Below are positions 1 through 8,305 of a stretch of DNA of 64,000 nt, piece after piece. This DNA is from Aliarcobacter cryaerophilus ATCC 43158 (lineage in GTDB: Bacteria > Campylobacterota > Campylobacteria > Campylobacterales > Arcobacteraceae): contig NZ_CP032823.1 of NCBI RefSeq assembly GCF_003660105.1, positions 868,001 to 932,000 of the forward strand, given 5' to 3'. The position numbers and the translations under genes were made by a program. The notes under the pieces are model-generated. The model saw only the letters and a list, made by a program, of their open reading frames with translations, ran no database searches and had not been told where the DNA came from. Numbering within the stretch: the stretch's first letter is position 1; every line of letters begins with the position of its first letter.

Positions 1-1448
1 GCAAATAATCTGATAGTTTTTCCACCATTTATTTGTAAATTACCTTTAGTAATAAAACCTTTTAAATTTGTAATTACTTCATTTTCATATTTAAAATCAA
101 AAATATCTATTTTTGAGCCATCTAAAAATAAATCTTTGTAGTTTTTAAAACTACTATTTTCTTTTAAAATATTAAAATCTTTTATCTCTTTTAAACCATA
201 AAAATCATAGATTTGATTTACTTGAATATTATATGAAAAGCCTTGTTTTAAATCTTTTGCACCTTTAAAAATATAAATTGCTCTGTTATTTTCTTGTTTT
301 ATTATTGCTTTGTCACCATTTTTATACAAAACTATAACATTATCTAAAAAGACTGGAAATAGAAGTTTTTCTTTATTATAAAGTGATGATATCTCAAGCT
401 TATTTTCAATATTTTCATCTAATTTTTTTATATTATTGTTTGAGTTATTTGTTGAAAATAGTGCAAAAATAGGAAGATGGTCTGAGAAGCCTTCACCTTT
501 ATGTACTTTTTCATTTCTATTTTCACTCATTTCCCATCTATTTATGTCATTTTTATCAAATAAATAATTTGGTTTAAAGACTACAAATGAGCCTTTTACA
601 TATGAAAACTCTTTGTTATTTACCAAAGAAGAGCTTATTATTATATTATCAGGTGTGTTGTTTTGGTTTCTAAATTTTGTTGAAAATCTTTCATTTGTAG
701 GAAGTTCTAACCAAAGATTGTAGTGAACTTTTTTATCAAAACTATTCATATCATCTAAAATAACAAACTTATCATCAACTGTTGTGTTTAAAATATGATT
801 TATTCCAGTAATACCAGCTGTTATATTTAATCTTTGATTATTTTTGAATGTTTGAAACTCGTTATAATCAGAGTTGAAATCTCCTAATAATATATAATAG
901 TAATCATTCGGAAGCTCTTTTAATCTATCATACAAAGTTTTTGCATATTTAACTCTATAATTTTCAGCAGCCTTTTTAGAAGGCCAGTGGTTGTTAAAAA
1001 TTTTAAATTCTATATTTTCTATTTTGAAAGTTGTTTCTAAAATTGGTCTATAAACTCCTTTTTGGAATTTTACATTTATATTTTGGCTATTTTTGATTGG
1101 AATTTTTGATAAGAATCCAATCCCTACTGCACTAGAAGGATATTTTGTAAAGTTATAATATGCATATTGTGGTAATTTTTGTTTTAATAGTTTTATTAAA
1201 TCTTCATTTTCTATCTCTTGTAAAGCAATAATATCAGCATCTATATCTTCTATTATTTTTACTATATTTTTCAATTTTATATTAAAATTTCTTTGGTTCC
1301 ATGCTGATTTATTATTTGGAATATACTCATTGTACTCTGTTTTATCGTAGTTTAAGTCAAAGAAGTTTTCTACATTATAAGATGCTATTTTTAAATTTTG
1401 TGCATTTAAAAGTGTACTAAAAATAAAGATTATTAGATATTTATACAA
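1..1448 (-). CDS. Secreted endonuclease/exonuclease/phosphatase family protein (3' end beyond window)
   Basis: Read on the minus strand from a TTG at 1448 preceded by GGAAAC, the product begins with a signal-peptide-like stretch (YLIIFIFSTLLNAQ). It continues with the motifs of the endonuclease/exonuclease/phosphatase fold in order: ASYNVENFFD, ALQEIEN (metal-binding Glu), NNHWPSKK, LGDFNSDYNEF, and SDHLPIF near residue 320 (catalytic His). Family members cleave DNA/RNA or phosphoesters; the substrate here is unknown and an exported or periplasmic location is inferred. A non-catalytic tail of about 150 residues follows and runs off the left edge, so the stop is not seen. Another TTG 36 bases upstream would lengthen the n-region but has no ribosome-binding site. 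The gene is divergent from the Fur-family gene at 1630. Confidence 0.85.
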   Translation of the reverse strand, partial: MYKYLIIFIFSTLLNAQNLKIASYNVENFFDLNYDKTEYNEYIPNNKSAWNQRNFNIKLKNIVKIIEDIDADIIALQEIENEDLIKLLKQKLPQYAYYNFTKYPSSAVGIGFLSKIPIKNSQNINVKFQKGVYRPILETTFKIENIEFKIFNNHWPSKKAAENYRVKYAKTLYDRLKELPNDYYYILLGDFNSDYNEFQTFKNNQRLNITAGITGINHILNTTVDDKFVILDDMNSFDKKVHYNLWLELPTNERFSTKFRNQNNTPDNIIISSSLVNNKEFSYVKGSFVVFKPNYLFDKNDINRWEMSENRNEKVHKGEGFSDHLPIFALFSTNNSNNNIKKLDENIENKLEISSLYNKEKLLFPVFLDNVIVLYKNGDKAIIKQENNRAIYIFKGAKDLKQGFSYNIQVNQIYDFYGLKEIKDFNILKENSSFKNYKDLFLDGSKIDIFDFKYENEVITNLKGFITKGNLQINGGKTIRLF

Positions 1449-1581
1449 GTTTTGTTTCCATTTTTTTGGAAATTGTATCAAATATTTTATTTTTAAAAGG
1501 TAAAGAAAAAAATATCTATTCGTATATTTTTTAATAAAATTTATTAATTGATAATAAACAAGAATAAATTGATTTTCTTTT

Positions 1582-1590
1582 TGATATAAT
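1582..1590 (+). promoter_or_regulatory. Extended -10 promoter for the Fur-family gene
   Basis: TGATATAAT lies about 40 bases before the ATG at 1630 and has the extended -10 form TGN-TATAAT. No -35 box is evident, as is usual in Campylobacterota. An AAAGGA ribosome-binding site sits just before the start codon. Confidence 0.55.
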
Positions 1591-1629
1591 CCTAAAAATT
1601 TAATTAACATATAAATAAAAGGAAAATTT

Positions 1630-2037
1630 ATGCTGAATATTTCAGGATTATTAAAAGATTATGACTTAAAAGTTACTCCGCAAAGAGTTGCTATTGTTGA
1701 AGAGTTATATACAAATGGACATATGAATATTGATGAAATTTATAAAAAATTGATACAAAGATTTCCATCAGTTTCTCTTGCAACTATTTATAAAAATATA
1801 AACTCTATGGTAGAAAGAGTTTTTCTAAGTGAAGTTAAAATTCCAAATGAAAAATCTGTTTATGAGTTAATAAAAACAGAACATGCTCACTTAGTTTGTA
1901 AAGATTGTGGATTTATTGAAGATATTATGCTTGATTCAACTGATATAGTAGAGCAAGTTTCTAAACTTACTCCTTTTAAAATAGATTCAACAAATATCGT
2001 TTTAAGTGGTGTTTGTATTAAATGTACAAACTGTTAG
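1630..2037 (+). CDS. Fur-family transcriptional regulator, PerR-like
   Basis: The 135-residue protein has the Fur-family layout: an N-terminal winged helix (LKVTPQRVAIVEEL, SLATIYKNINSM as recognition helix) and a C-terminal metal-binding dimerisation domain with EHAHLVC, CKDC and a terminal CIKC pair that should hold structural zinc. Family members repress iron-uptake or peroxide-defence genes in response to Fe(II) or peroxide. Its length fits the short PerR type of Campylobacterota better than Fur of about 155 residues. The regulatory-site position that is Asp85 in Bacillus PerR aligns by eye with Glu (VYELIK), whereas the Asp104 position is kept (IED), so peroxide sensing is not certain. 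It has its own promoter at 1582 and converges on ybeY with a one-base gap. Confidence 0.85.
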   Translation: MLNISGLLKDYDLKVTPQRVAIVEELYTNGHMNIDEIYKKLIQRFPSVSLATIYKNINSMVERVFLSEVKIPNEKSVYELIKTEHAHLVCKDCGFIEDIMLDSTDIVEQVSKLTPFKIDSTNIVLSGVCIKCTNC

Positions 2038-2038
2038 T

Positions 2039-2458
2039 TTAAGAGTTTCTTACTATTAAACTAGAAGGAAGATTGAATTTTATTATAAGTTCTTCTTCCT
2101 TTTCTCGATGTTCTCCATTATCAACCTCATGGTCATACCCCAAAAGATGTAAAAGACCATGAATAAAAAGTAAATTCAACTCATTTTCTTCGCTATGTCC
2201 GTACTCTTTTGCTTTTTCTTTTACAAAATCTATTGAAATAATAATAGTTCCTAAAGGTAAATGTTCGAAATCTCCATCAACTGGAAAGCTCAAAACATCT
2301 GTTGCTTCATCTTTTTTTCTATATTCAAAATTTATCTCTTTTATGGTCTTATTATCTACAATTATTAACTCTAAATCTTTTGTTGTAAGAGATGTAACTA
2401 TTTTTTCAAGTGCTACTAAATTCACCAAAAAATCTGTTTGATTTTCAAAATCTATCAT
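2039..2458 (-). CDS. ybeY: Endoribonuclease YbeY (16S rRNA maturation)
   Basis: The 139-residue protein carries the UPF0054 zinc motif H-x3-H-x5-H as HGLLHLLGYDH and the upstream motif YRKKDEATDVLSFP. YbeY is a single-strand-specific RNase acting in 16S rRNA 3'-end maturation and 70S ribosome quality control in the cytoplasm. Length matches the family. It is transcribed away from the thioesterase at 2524 and ends next to the Fur-family gene. Confidence 0.95.
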   Translation of the reverse strand: MIDFENQTDFLVNLVALEKIVTSLTTKDLELIIVDNKTIKEINFEYRKKDEATDVLSFPVDGDFEHLPLGTIIISIDFVKEKAKEYGHSEENELNLLFIHGLLHLLGYDHEVDNGEHREKEEELIIKFNLPSSLIVRNS

Positions 2459-2523
2459 TTTTTATCCTAAATTAATATATTTTTAATAGTATATTACTTT
2501 TAAAATAAATCCAAGGAGAGATG

Positions 2524-2937
2524 ATGAGTTTAACTGTAGGGAAAAAGGCATCAATTGACTATAAAGTTGAGAAAAAAGATTTAGCATCAAATCTAAATAT
2601 ATCAGCTGATTTAACTTTTCCAGAAGTTTTTGCAACAGCTAGAATGATAGCTTTGATGGAGTGTAGTGCTGCAAAATTAATGTTACCACTATTAAAAGAT
2701 GATGAAAAAAGTGTTGGTGTAAATGTAAATATTACACATATGGCAGCAACTTTGGAAAATGATGTAGCTATTTCAACAGCAACTTTTGTAGGAATGGAAG
2801 GAAAACTTTATAAATTTGAGATTGAAGTAATTGATAGTGCAGGAGTTTGCGGAAGAGGGACTCACACAAGAGCTATTGTTTCAACTTCAAGACTTATTGA
2901 AGGTGCACAAAGAAGAGCTTTAGCAAATAAAAATTAG
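2524..2937 (+). CDS. FlK-like hotdog-fold thioesterase family protein
   Basis: The product resembles the fluoroacetyl-CoA thioesterase (FlK) family: VFATARMIALMECSA holds the Thr and Glu, and NITHMAAT the His, of the catalytic set; GRGTHTRAIV is the typical end of the hotdog fold. A single 137-residue domain is seen. Such proteins hydrolyse small acyl-CoA thioesters; the physiological substrate here is unknown, and fluoroacetate itself is unlikely. Two ATG codons lie in tandem at 2521 and 2524. The AAGGAG site at 2513-2518 is only 2 bases from the first but 5 from the second, so 2524 was chosen. Confidence 0.85.
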   Translation: MSLTVGKKASIDYKVEKKDLASNLNISADLTFPEVFATARMIALMECSAAKLMLPLLKDDEKSVGVNVNITHMAATLENDVAISTATFVGMEGKLYKFEIEVIDSAGVCGRGTHTRAIVSTSRLIEGAQRRALANKN

Positions 2938-2944
2938 ATTAAAT

Positions 2945-2968
2945 AATAGAGCTTAAAAAAGCTCTATT
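2945..2968. terminator. Bidirectional hairpin between thioesterase gene and radA
   Basis: AATAGAGCTT and AAGCTCTATT form a perfect 10-bp stem around an AAAA loop, placed between two converging genes and overlapping the radA stop codon. The T-run is short, so strength is uncertain. Confidence 0.6.
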
Positions 2969-4302
2969 ACTTTTGATACTTCATCAACTGCAAAAGTTTT
3001 TAAATCTAGTTTTAGATTTGTTTTTTGAGCAATTATTGCTTTTTTAATTCCTTGAGCTTGAGCCTCTTTTAATCTTAAATCAATCGAGTAAACATCTTTT
3101 ATTTCACCAGTTAAACTAACTTCTCCAATAAAAACAGACTCTTTTGAAATTGGTCTATCTCTAAAACTTGAGATTATTGCTGCAATTACTGCTAAATCTG
3201 CACTACTTTCTTTAATTTTTATTCCACCACTAATATTTATAAAGACATCATAATGATTAAAAGGCAAGTCTAATTTTTTCTCTAAAAGTGCTAATAGCAT
3301 ATTTAAACGGTTTGTATCAAAACCTGTTGCACTTCTTTTTGGATTTGGAAAAGTTGTTTCACAAACAAGCGCTTGAACTTCAAGAATAATTGCACGGCTT
3401 CCTTCCATACTAACTGTTAAACTTGAACCACTTTGACTTTTGCTTTTGTCAAAAAATTTTGATGCTATATCTTTTGCACTTACAAGTCCTTCTTGTGTCA
3501 TCTCAAAAATTCCTATTTCAGAAGTTGAACCAAATCTATTTTTAAAACCTCTTAGCATTCTTAATTCTCTACTAGCTTCTCCTTCAAAGTATAAAACTGT
3601 ATCAACCATATGTTCTAAAACTCTAGGACCTGCAATGCTTCCATCTTTTGTGATATGACCAATTATAAACATAGCAATATTTGACTCTTTTGCTTTTCTC
3701 ATAAGCTCAAAAGTAATTTCTCTTACTTGTGATACACTTCCTGGACTTGAGTTTAAATGACCTGAATATATTGTTTGAATTGAGTCAATAATACAAACTT
3801 CATAATCTTCTCTTAAAAGCTCACTCATAATCTCTTCAAGTTTTATTTCACTTAATAAGAAAAGTTCGTTATGGTTGGCATCAAGACGGTTTGCTCTTAG
3901 CTTTATTTGCCCAGCACTCTCTTCTCCTGATACATAAAGTACTTTTTTACCACTTTTTGCAATACTTCCTGCAACTTTTAAAAGTAGAGTCGATTTTCCA
4001 ACTCCTGGACTTCCTCCAATTAAAGTTAAACTTCCAGGAACAACTCCTCCTCCTAAAACTAAATCAAATTCATAGTTAAAAGATGAAAATCGTAAAACAT
4101 CATCTTGTAAAATCTCTGTTATTGGTCTTGCTTTTGAACTTGAACTACTAGCTGTTATAGTTTGTTTTAAAACCTCTTGTTGTACTTCATTTAACTCTAT
4201 AAAACTATCCCAAGAGTCGCAACTAGGACATTTCCCGAGCCATTTACTAGATTGTTCTCCACAGTGTTGGCACTCAAATAGAGTATTTTTTTTCTTTGCC
4301 AT
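2953..4302 (-). CDS. radA: DNA repair protein RadA/Sms
   Basis: RadA promotes branch migration of recombination intermediates. Visible features are an N-terminal C4 zinc finger (CQHCGEQSSKWLGKCPSC), a RecA-like ATPase with Walker A GGSPGVGKST, the RadA-specific KNRFG motif (GFKNRFGST), and a C-terminal Lon-protease-like domain. The frame is open further upstream to an ATG at 4344, but family proteins begin MAKKK...F.C..CG. That ATG, at 4302, has AAAGG about 8 bases before it, so 4302 is taken as the start, giving 449 residues. It is divergent from polA. Confidence 0.95.
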   Translation of the reverse strand: MAKKKNTLFECQHCGEQSSKWLGKCPSCDSWDSFIELNEVQQEVLKQTITASSSSSKARPITEILQDDVLRFSSFNYEFDLVLGGGVVPGSLTLIGGSPGVGKSTLLLKVAGSIAKSGKKVLYVSGEESAGQIKLRANRLDANHNELFLLSEIKLEEIMSELLREDYEVCIIDSIQTIYSGHLNSSPGSVSQVREITFELMRKAKESNIAMFIIGHITKDGSIAGPRVLEHMVDTVLYFEGEASRELRMLRGFKNRFGSTSEIGIFEMTQEGLVSAKDIASKFFDKSKSQSGSSLTVSMEGSRAIILEVQALVCETTFPNPKRSATGFDTNRLNMLLALLEKKLDLPFNHYDVFINISGGIKIKESSADLAVIAAIISSFRDRPISKESVFIGEVSLTGEIKDVYSIDLRLKEAQAQGIKKAIIAQKTNLKLDLKTFAVDEVSKVIELF

Positions 4303-4382
4303 AATTTCGCCTTTTTGGAATAAAATTTTAGTAAGATAAATCAAAATTATTAAGATATTTAAATTTTAAATTTCACAATAAA

Positions 4383-4398
4383 CCCATTTTTAAATGGG
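4383..4398. repeat. 16-bp inverted repeat between radA and polA
   Basis: CCCATTT and AAATGGG face each other across two T residues, immediately upstream of an AT-rich -10-like region (TTATATTATAAAAT, about 4403-4416) serving polA. It could be an operator or a weak hairpin; no regulator can be assigned. Confidence 0.4.
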
Positions 4399-4442
4399 AT
4401 TATTATATTATAAAATCTCTAAACTCATATTGAAAGAAGATT

Positions 4443-7127
4443 ATGAAAAAAAGCATTACTATAATTGATACATTTGGATTTTTATTTAGAAGTTATTTTG
4501 CACTTCCACCTTTAAGATCAAGCAGTGGTTTTCCAACTGGACTTTTAACTGGATTTATGAACTTTGTTGCTGGAATTGGAAAAGATTTTAAAACAGATTA
4601 TATAGTTTTTGCTCTTGATGCAAAAGGAACTACATTTAGAAATGAGTTATTTGAAAACTACAAAGCACAAAGACCAGATGTTCCTGAAGATTTATTAGTT
4701 CAACTTCCTGTTGCTATTTCTTGGGTTGAGAAAATGGGATTTAAAATAGCAATAAGAACTGGATATGAAGCAGATGATATGGTTGCTTCAATTGCAAAAG
4801 ATGCAAAAGAGAAGGGCTTTGAGGTTCGAATTGTATCTCATGATAAAGATTTATATCAACTAATTGATGATGCAAATAGTGTATATTTGTTTGACCCAAC
4901 AAAAAAACAGATTATAAATGAATCTAAATGTATAGAAAAATATGGAGTTCTTCCAAATCAATTTACTGATTATCAAGCATTAGTTGGTGATACAGCTGAT
5001 AATATTCCAGGTGTAAAAGGTGTTGGAGCAAAAACTGCAGAAGCTTTGATAAAAGAGTTTGGGACATTGGAAAATATATATGCAAATATTGAAAATATAG
5101 ATAAAAAAAGAACAAAAGAGCTTTTACTTCAAAGTAAAGATAATGCTTTTTTATCAAAACAACTTGTAACTTTAAAAGATGATTGCCACTTTATATCAAA
5201 TATTGATGAGTTCTCTTTGCCTATTGAAAATCCCATTTTAAAAATAGCTACTGATTTAGAATCTTATGATATGCACAGAATTTTAGATAGAGTTAATAAA
5301 AATGGCTTAAACTATAAAACAGAAATTCCAAAACAAGCAATTGAACAAAAACTAGAGTATATTTTACTTGATAATGAAAATGATTTAAGTCTTGCAATAA
5401 ACAAAATTCCAAGAGATGCCTTAATAGCATTTGATACAGAGACAACTAATCTGGATACAGCAAAAGCTAAGATAGTAGGCTTTTCATTTTGTTATGAAGA
5501 TAAAAAAGCATATTATGTACCAATAGCACATAACTATTTAGGCGTTGGTAATCAAATCTCAATTGAGGCTTCTAAAAAAGCTATTGAGATTTTAAATAGA
5601 TACAAACTTGTTTTTCAAAACTTTAAATATGATTGGCAAATTATAAAAAATAATTTTGATTTAGATTTAAAATTATATGCAGATACTATGATTTTATCGT
5701 GGCTTTTGGATACAAGTGAAAAAGTTGGAATAGATTATCAAATTAAAAAACATTTTCAAGTAGATATGATTCCTTTTAGTCAAGTTGTAAAAAAAGGTGA
5801 AGATTTTTCAAGTGTTGAATTAGAAAAAGCAACACAATATGCAGCAGAAGATGCTTTGATGACTTTAAAACTATTTAATAAACAGCTTGAGATTTTTAAA
5901 CAAAGAGGCGAAGAGGAGCTTTTAAATATAGCTTTTGAGTTGGAGTTCAATTTTATTTATGTCTTAGCAAGTATTGAGCAAAAAGGTATAAAAGTAGATG
6001 TAGAGCTTTTAAAAAAATATAAAGAGAGTAGCTTTGTTTATCTAAATGAACTAACGCAAAATATTTATGAAGCTTGTGGAGAAACTTTTAACATCAACTC
6101 TCCAAAGCAATTAGGTGTTATTTTATTTGAAAAACTTGGACTCGCATCTTCTAAAAAGACAAAAACAGGTTATAGTACAGATGAGTCTGTTTTAGAGAGT
6201 TTAAAAGATAAACATATAGTCGTACCCCTTTTATTAAAATATAGAGAGGCTTTTAAGCTTCACTCAACTTACATAGAGCCACTTTTAGAACTTGGATTAA
6301 AAGATAAAAACAGTAGAATTTTCTCTTCATTTTTACACACAGGTACTACAACAGGAAGATTAAGTTCAAAAAATCCGAACCTACAAAATATTCCTGTTGG
6401 AGCTTTTAGTGATATTCAAATTAGAAAAGCTTTTGTGGCAAGTGATGGTTATAAGTTAGTTGGAGTGGATTATTCACAAATTGAGCTTAGACTTCTTGCG
6501 CATTTTTCACAAGATGAAGCTTTGGTAAATGCTTTCAAACAAGATTTAGATATTCACTTACAAACTGCTATTAAAATTTTTGGAGAAGATGAAGCAAAAG
6601 ATAAAAGAGCCATTGCAAAAACAATTAATTTTGGACTTTTATATGGAATGGGAAGTAAAAAATTATCAGATACTTTAGGAATTTCAACAAAAGAAGCAAA
6701 AGCATATATTGACTCATATTTTGAAGCATTTAAAAGTGTAAAAGATTATTTTAAATCTATTGAAGATAAAGCTATTGAAAAAGGTTATGTAAAAACACTA
6801 TTAAATAGAAAAAGATTTTTTGATTTTCAAGGTGTATCTCCTATGCTAAAAGCAGCATATTTAAGAGAAGCTGTAAATACACTATTTCAAGGAAGTGCGG
6901 CTGATTTGATAAAATTATCTATGATAAAAATTCATCTAAAATACAAAGATAATCCAAATGTAAAAATGCTTTTGCAAATTCACGATGAGCTTATATTTGA
7001 AGTAAAAGATGATTATATAAAAGAGGTTACAGAAGATATAAAAGATATTATGGAAAATATTTTTGTATTAAATGTCCCTTTAAAAGTATCTGTTGCAGTT
7101 GCTAATTCTTGGCAAGATTTAAAATAA
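4443..7127 (+). CDS. polA: DNA polymerase I
   Basis: The 894-residue protein has the full three-part layout. The 5' nuclease domain spans about 1-290 (ALDAKGTTFRNELF, YEADDMVAS, VSHDKDLYQL, DNIPGVKGVG). A 3'-5' exonuclease domain at about 320-490 keeps the DxE metal pair at 331/333 (AFDTETTNLD), so proofreading is probably active. The family A polymerase domain at about 500-894 shows RLSSKNPNLQNIP, VDYSQIELRLLAHFS (about 674-688) and QIHDELIFEV (about 844). It fills Okazaki and repair gaps and removes primers. AAGAAGATT precedes the ATG. It is divergent from radA, with the palindrome at 4383 between them. Confidence 0.97.
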   Translation: MKKSITIIDTFGFLFRSYFALPPLRSSSGFPTGLLTGFMNFVAGIGKDFKTDYIVFALDAKGTTFRNELFENYKAQRPDVPEDLLVQLPVAISWVEKMGFKIAIRTGYEADDMVASIAKDAKEKGFEVRIVSHDKDLYQLIDDANSVYLFDPTKKQIINESKCIEKYGVLPNQFTDYQALVGDTADNIPGVKGVGAKTAEALIKEFGTLENIYANIENIDKKRTKELLLQSKDNAFLSKQLVTLKDDCHFISNIDEFSLPIENPILKIATDLESYDMHRILDRVNKNGLNYKTEIPKQAIEQKLEYILLDNENDLSLAINKIPRDALIAFDTETTNLDTAKAKIVGFSFCYEDKKAYYVPIAHNYLGVGNQISIEASKKAIEILNRYKLVFQNFKYDWQIIKNNFDLDLKLYADTMILSWLLDTSEKVGIDYQIKKHFQVDMIPFSQVVKKGEDFSSVELEKATQYAAEDALMTLKLFNKQLEIFKQRGEEELLNIAFELEFNFIYVLASIEQKGIKVDVELLKKYKESSFVYLNELTQNIYEACGETFNINSPKQLGVILFEKLGLASSKKTKTGYSTDESVLESLKDKHIVVPLLLKYREAFKLHSTYIEPLLELGLKDKNSRIFSSFLHTGTTTGRLSSKNPNLQNIPVGAFSDIQIRKAFVASDGYKLVGVDYSQIELRLLAHFSQDEALVNAFKQDLDIHLQTAIKIFGEDEAKDKRAIAKTINFGLLYGMGSKKLSDTLGISTKEAKAYIDSYFEAFKSVKDYFKSIEDKAIEKGYVKTLLNRKRFFDFQGVSPMLKAAYLREAVNTLFQGSAADLIKLSMIKIHLKYKDNPNVKMLLQIHDELIFEVKDDYIKEVTEDIKDIMENIFVLNVPLKVSVAVANSWQDLK

Positions 7128-7175
7128 TTTAAGTATACTTTCAGCCAAAAATTTAGTTTAAGGAAGATAGTTTTT

Positions 7176-8147
7176 ATGATATTTTATTTAGCATCAATAG
7201 TTTTTGGTTTTGCTCTTTTAGTTTGGAGTGCAGATAGATTTGTTGATGGTGCAGCATCAACTGCAAAGCATTTAGGAATGCCAAGTTTATTAATTGGTAT
7301 ATTAATTGTTGGATTTGGTACAAGTGCTCCTGAAATGGTAGTTTCTGCAATTGCAGCTTATGAAGGAAATCCAGGGCTTGCTTTAGGAAATGCTATTGGT
7401 TCAAATATTGTAAATATTGCTTTGATTTTAGGAATTACAGCAATTGTTGCTCCAATTGCAGTGAACTCAAAAATAGTAAAAAAAGAGATTCCACTTTTAC
7501 TTTTAATAGTTTTATTTACAGGATATTTATTACTTGATAACACTTTGACACTTTTTGAAGGAGTTATTCTTTTAGCTGGTTTTTTTGTATTAGTATTATG
7601 GTCAGTTTTTGCAGCTTTTAGAAGTAGAGGAGATAGTTTTGAAGATCAAATGGATATTGAGCTAAACGAAGATATAATGAGTTTAAAAGTTGGGATTATG
7701 TGGCTTATTTTTGGACTTATTTTATTAATAGCAAGTTCTAGACTTCTTGTTTGGGGAGCCGTTGGAGTTGCAAACTCTTTTGGAGTTAGTGATTTGATAA
7801 TTGGTCTAACAATTGTTGCTCTTGGAACATCTTTACCTGAATTAGCAGCTTCTGTTATGGCTGCAAGAAAAGGTGAGCATGATATTGCTATTGGAAATGT
7901 TGTTGGTTCTAATATGTTTAACCTTTTAGCAGTAATTGGAATTGCTGTTATTATTGCTCCTATGAATAGTATCCCTCTTGAAGTTTTAGAAAGAGATTGG
8001 ACAATTATGCTTCTTTTAACTATTGCACTTTTTGTTATGGCTTATGGATTTAAAGGAAGAAATGGAAGAATAAATAGAGTTGAAGGAACAATTTTGATTC
8101 TTTGTTATGTTGCATATAACACATATTTAGGTATAAGCTTAGTCTAA
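7176..8147 (+). CDS. CaCA-family calcium/sodium antiporter (YrbG-like)
   Basis: This 323-residue inner-membrane protein is built of two homologous halves, each with the alpha-repeat of the Ca2+/cation antiporter superfamily: GFGTSAPEMVVS in the first and ALGTSLPELAAS in the second, followed by GNAIGSNIVN and GNVVGSNMFN. About ten hydrophobic helices are seen, with an acidic cytoplasmic loop between the halves (EDQMDIELNEDI). The expected activity is Na+/Ca2+ or H+/Ca2+ exchange. A TATACT -10-like hexamer sits at 7134. A strong hairpin follows the gene. Confidence 0.9.
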   Translation: MIFYLASIVFGFALLVWSADRFVDGAASTAKHLGMPSLLIGILIVGFGTSAPEMVVSAIAAYEGNPGLALGNAIGSNIVNIALILGITAIVAPIAVNSKIVKKEIPLLLLIVLFTGYLLLDNTLTLFEGVILLAGFFVLVLWSVFAAFRSRGDSFEDQMDIELNEDIMSLKVGIMWLIFGLILLIASSRLLVWGAVGVANSFGVSDLIIGLTIVALGTSLPELAASVMAARKGEHDIAIGNVVGSNMFNLLAVIGIAVIIAPMNSIPLEVLERDWTIMLLLTIALFVMAYGFKGRNGRINRVEGTILILCYVAYNTYLGISLV

Positions 8148-8166
8148 ATAAATATCAAAGAATTAA

Positions 8167-8202
8167 TAATTTCTAATTTTGTATATGAAAATTCAGAAAT
8201 TA
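8167..8202 (+). terminator. Hairpin downstream of the antiporter gene
   Basis: TAATTTCT-AATTTT pairs with AAAATT-C-AGAAATTA around a 7-base loop: 14 pairs with one bulged C, followed by GAGTTTTAT. It is AT-only apart from two G-C pairs, so termination strength is moderate. Confidence 0.5.
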
Positions 8203-8255
8203 GAGTTTTATATCCTTTAAAACTAAAAATATATTATTAACTTATAAAATAACTA

Positions 8256-8283
8256 TACAAAAAAGCTTTTTTATATTATAAAA
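8256..8283 (+). promoter_or_regulatory. Promoter sharing a 27-bp block with the hemH promoter
   Basis: TACAAAAAA-G-CTTTT-T-TATATTATAAA lies 23 bases before the ATG at 8306. Positions 8256-8282 match 18867-18893, upstream of hemH, at 25 of 27 bases with the same spacing. The right part is a typical -10 region; the left part is what the two promoters share beyond it. Confidence 0.55.
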
Positions 8284-8305
8284 TAAAATAAAAAAAGGCT
8301 TTAAT

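Noticed and set aside
4303-4344. Upstream ATG for RadA at 4344
   Set aside because: Family proteins begin at the MAKKK methionine (4302), which has its own AAAGG site.
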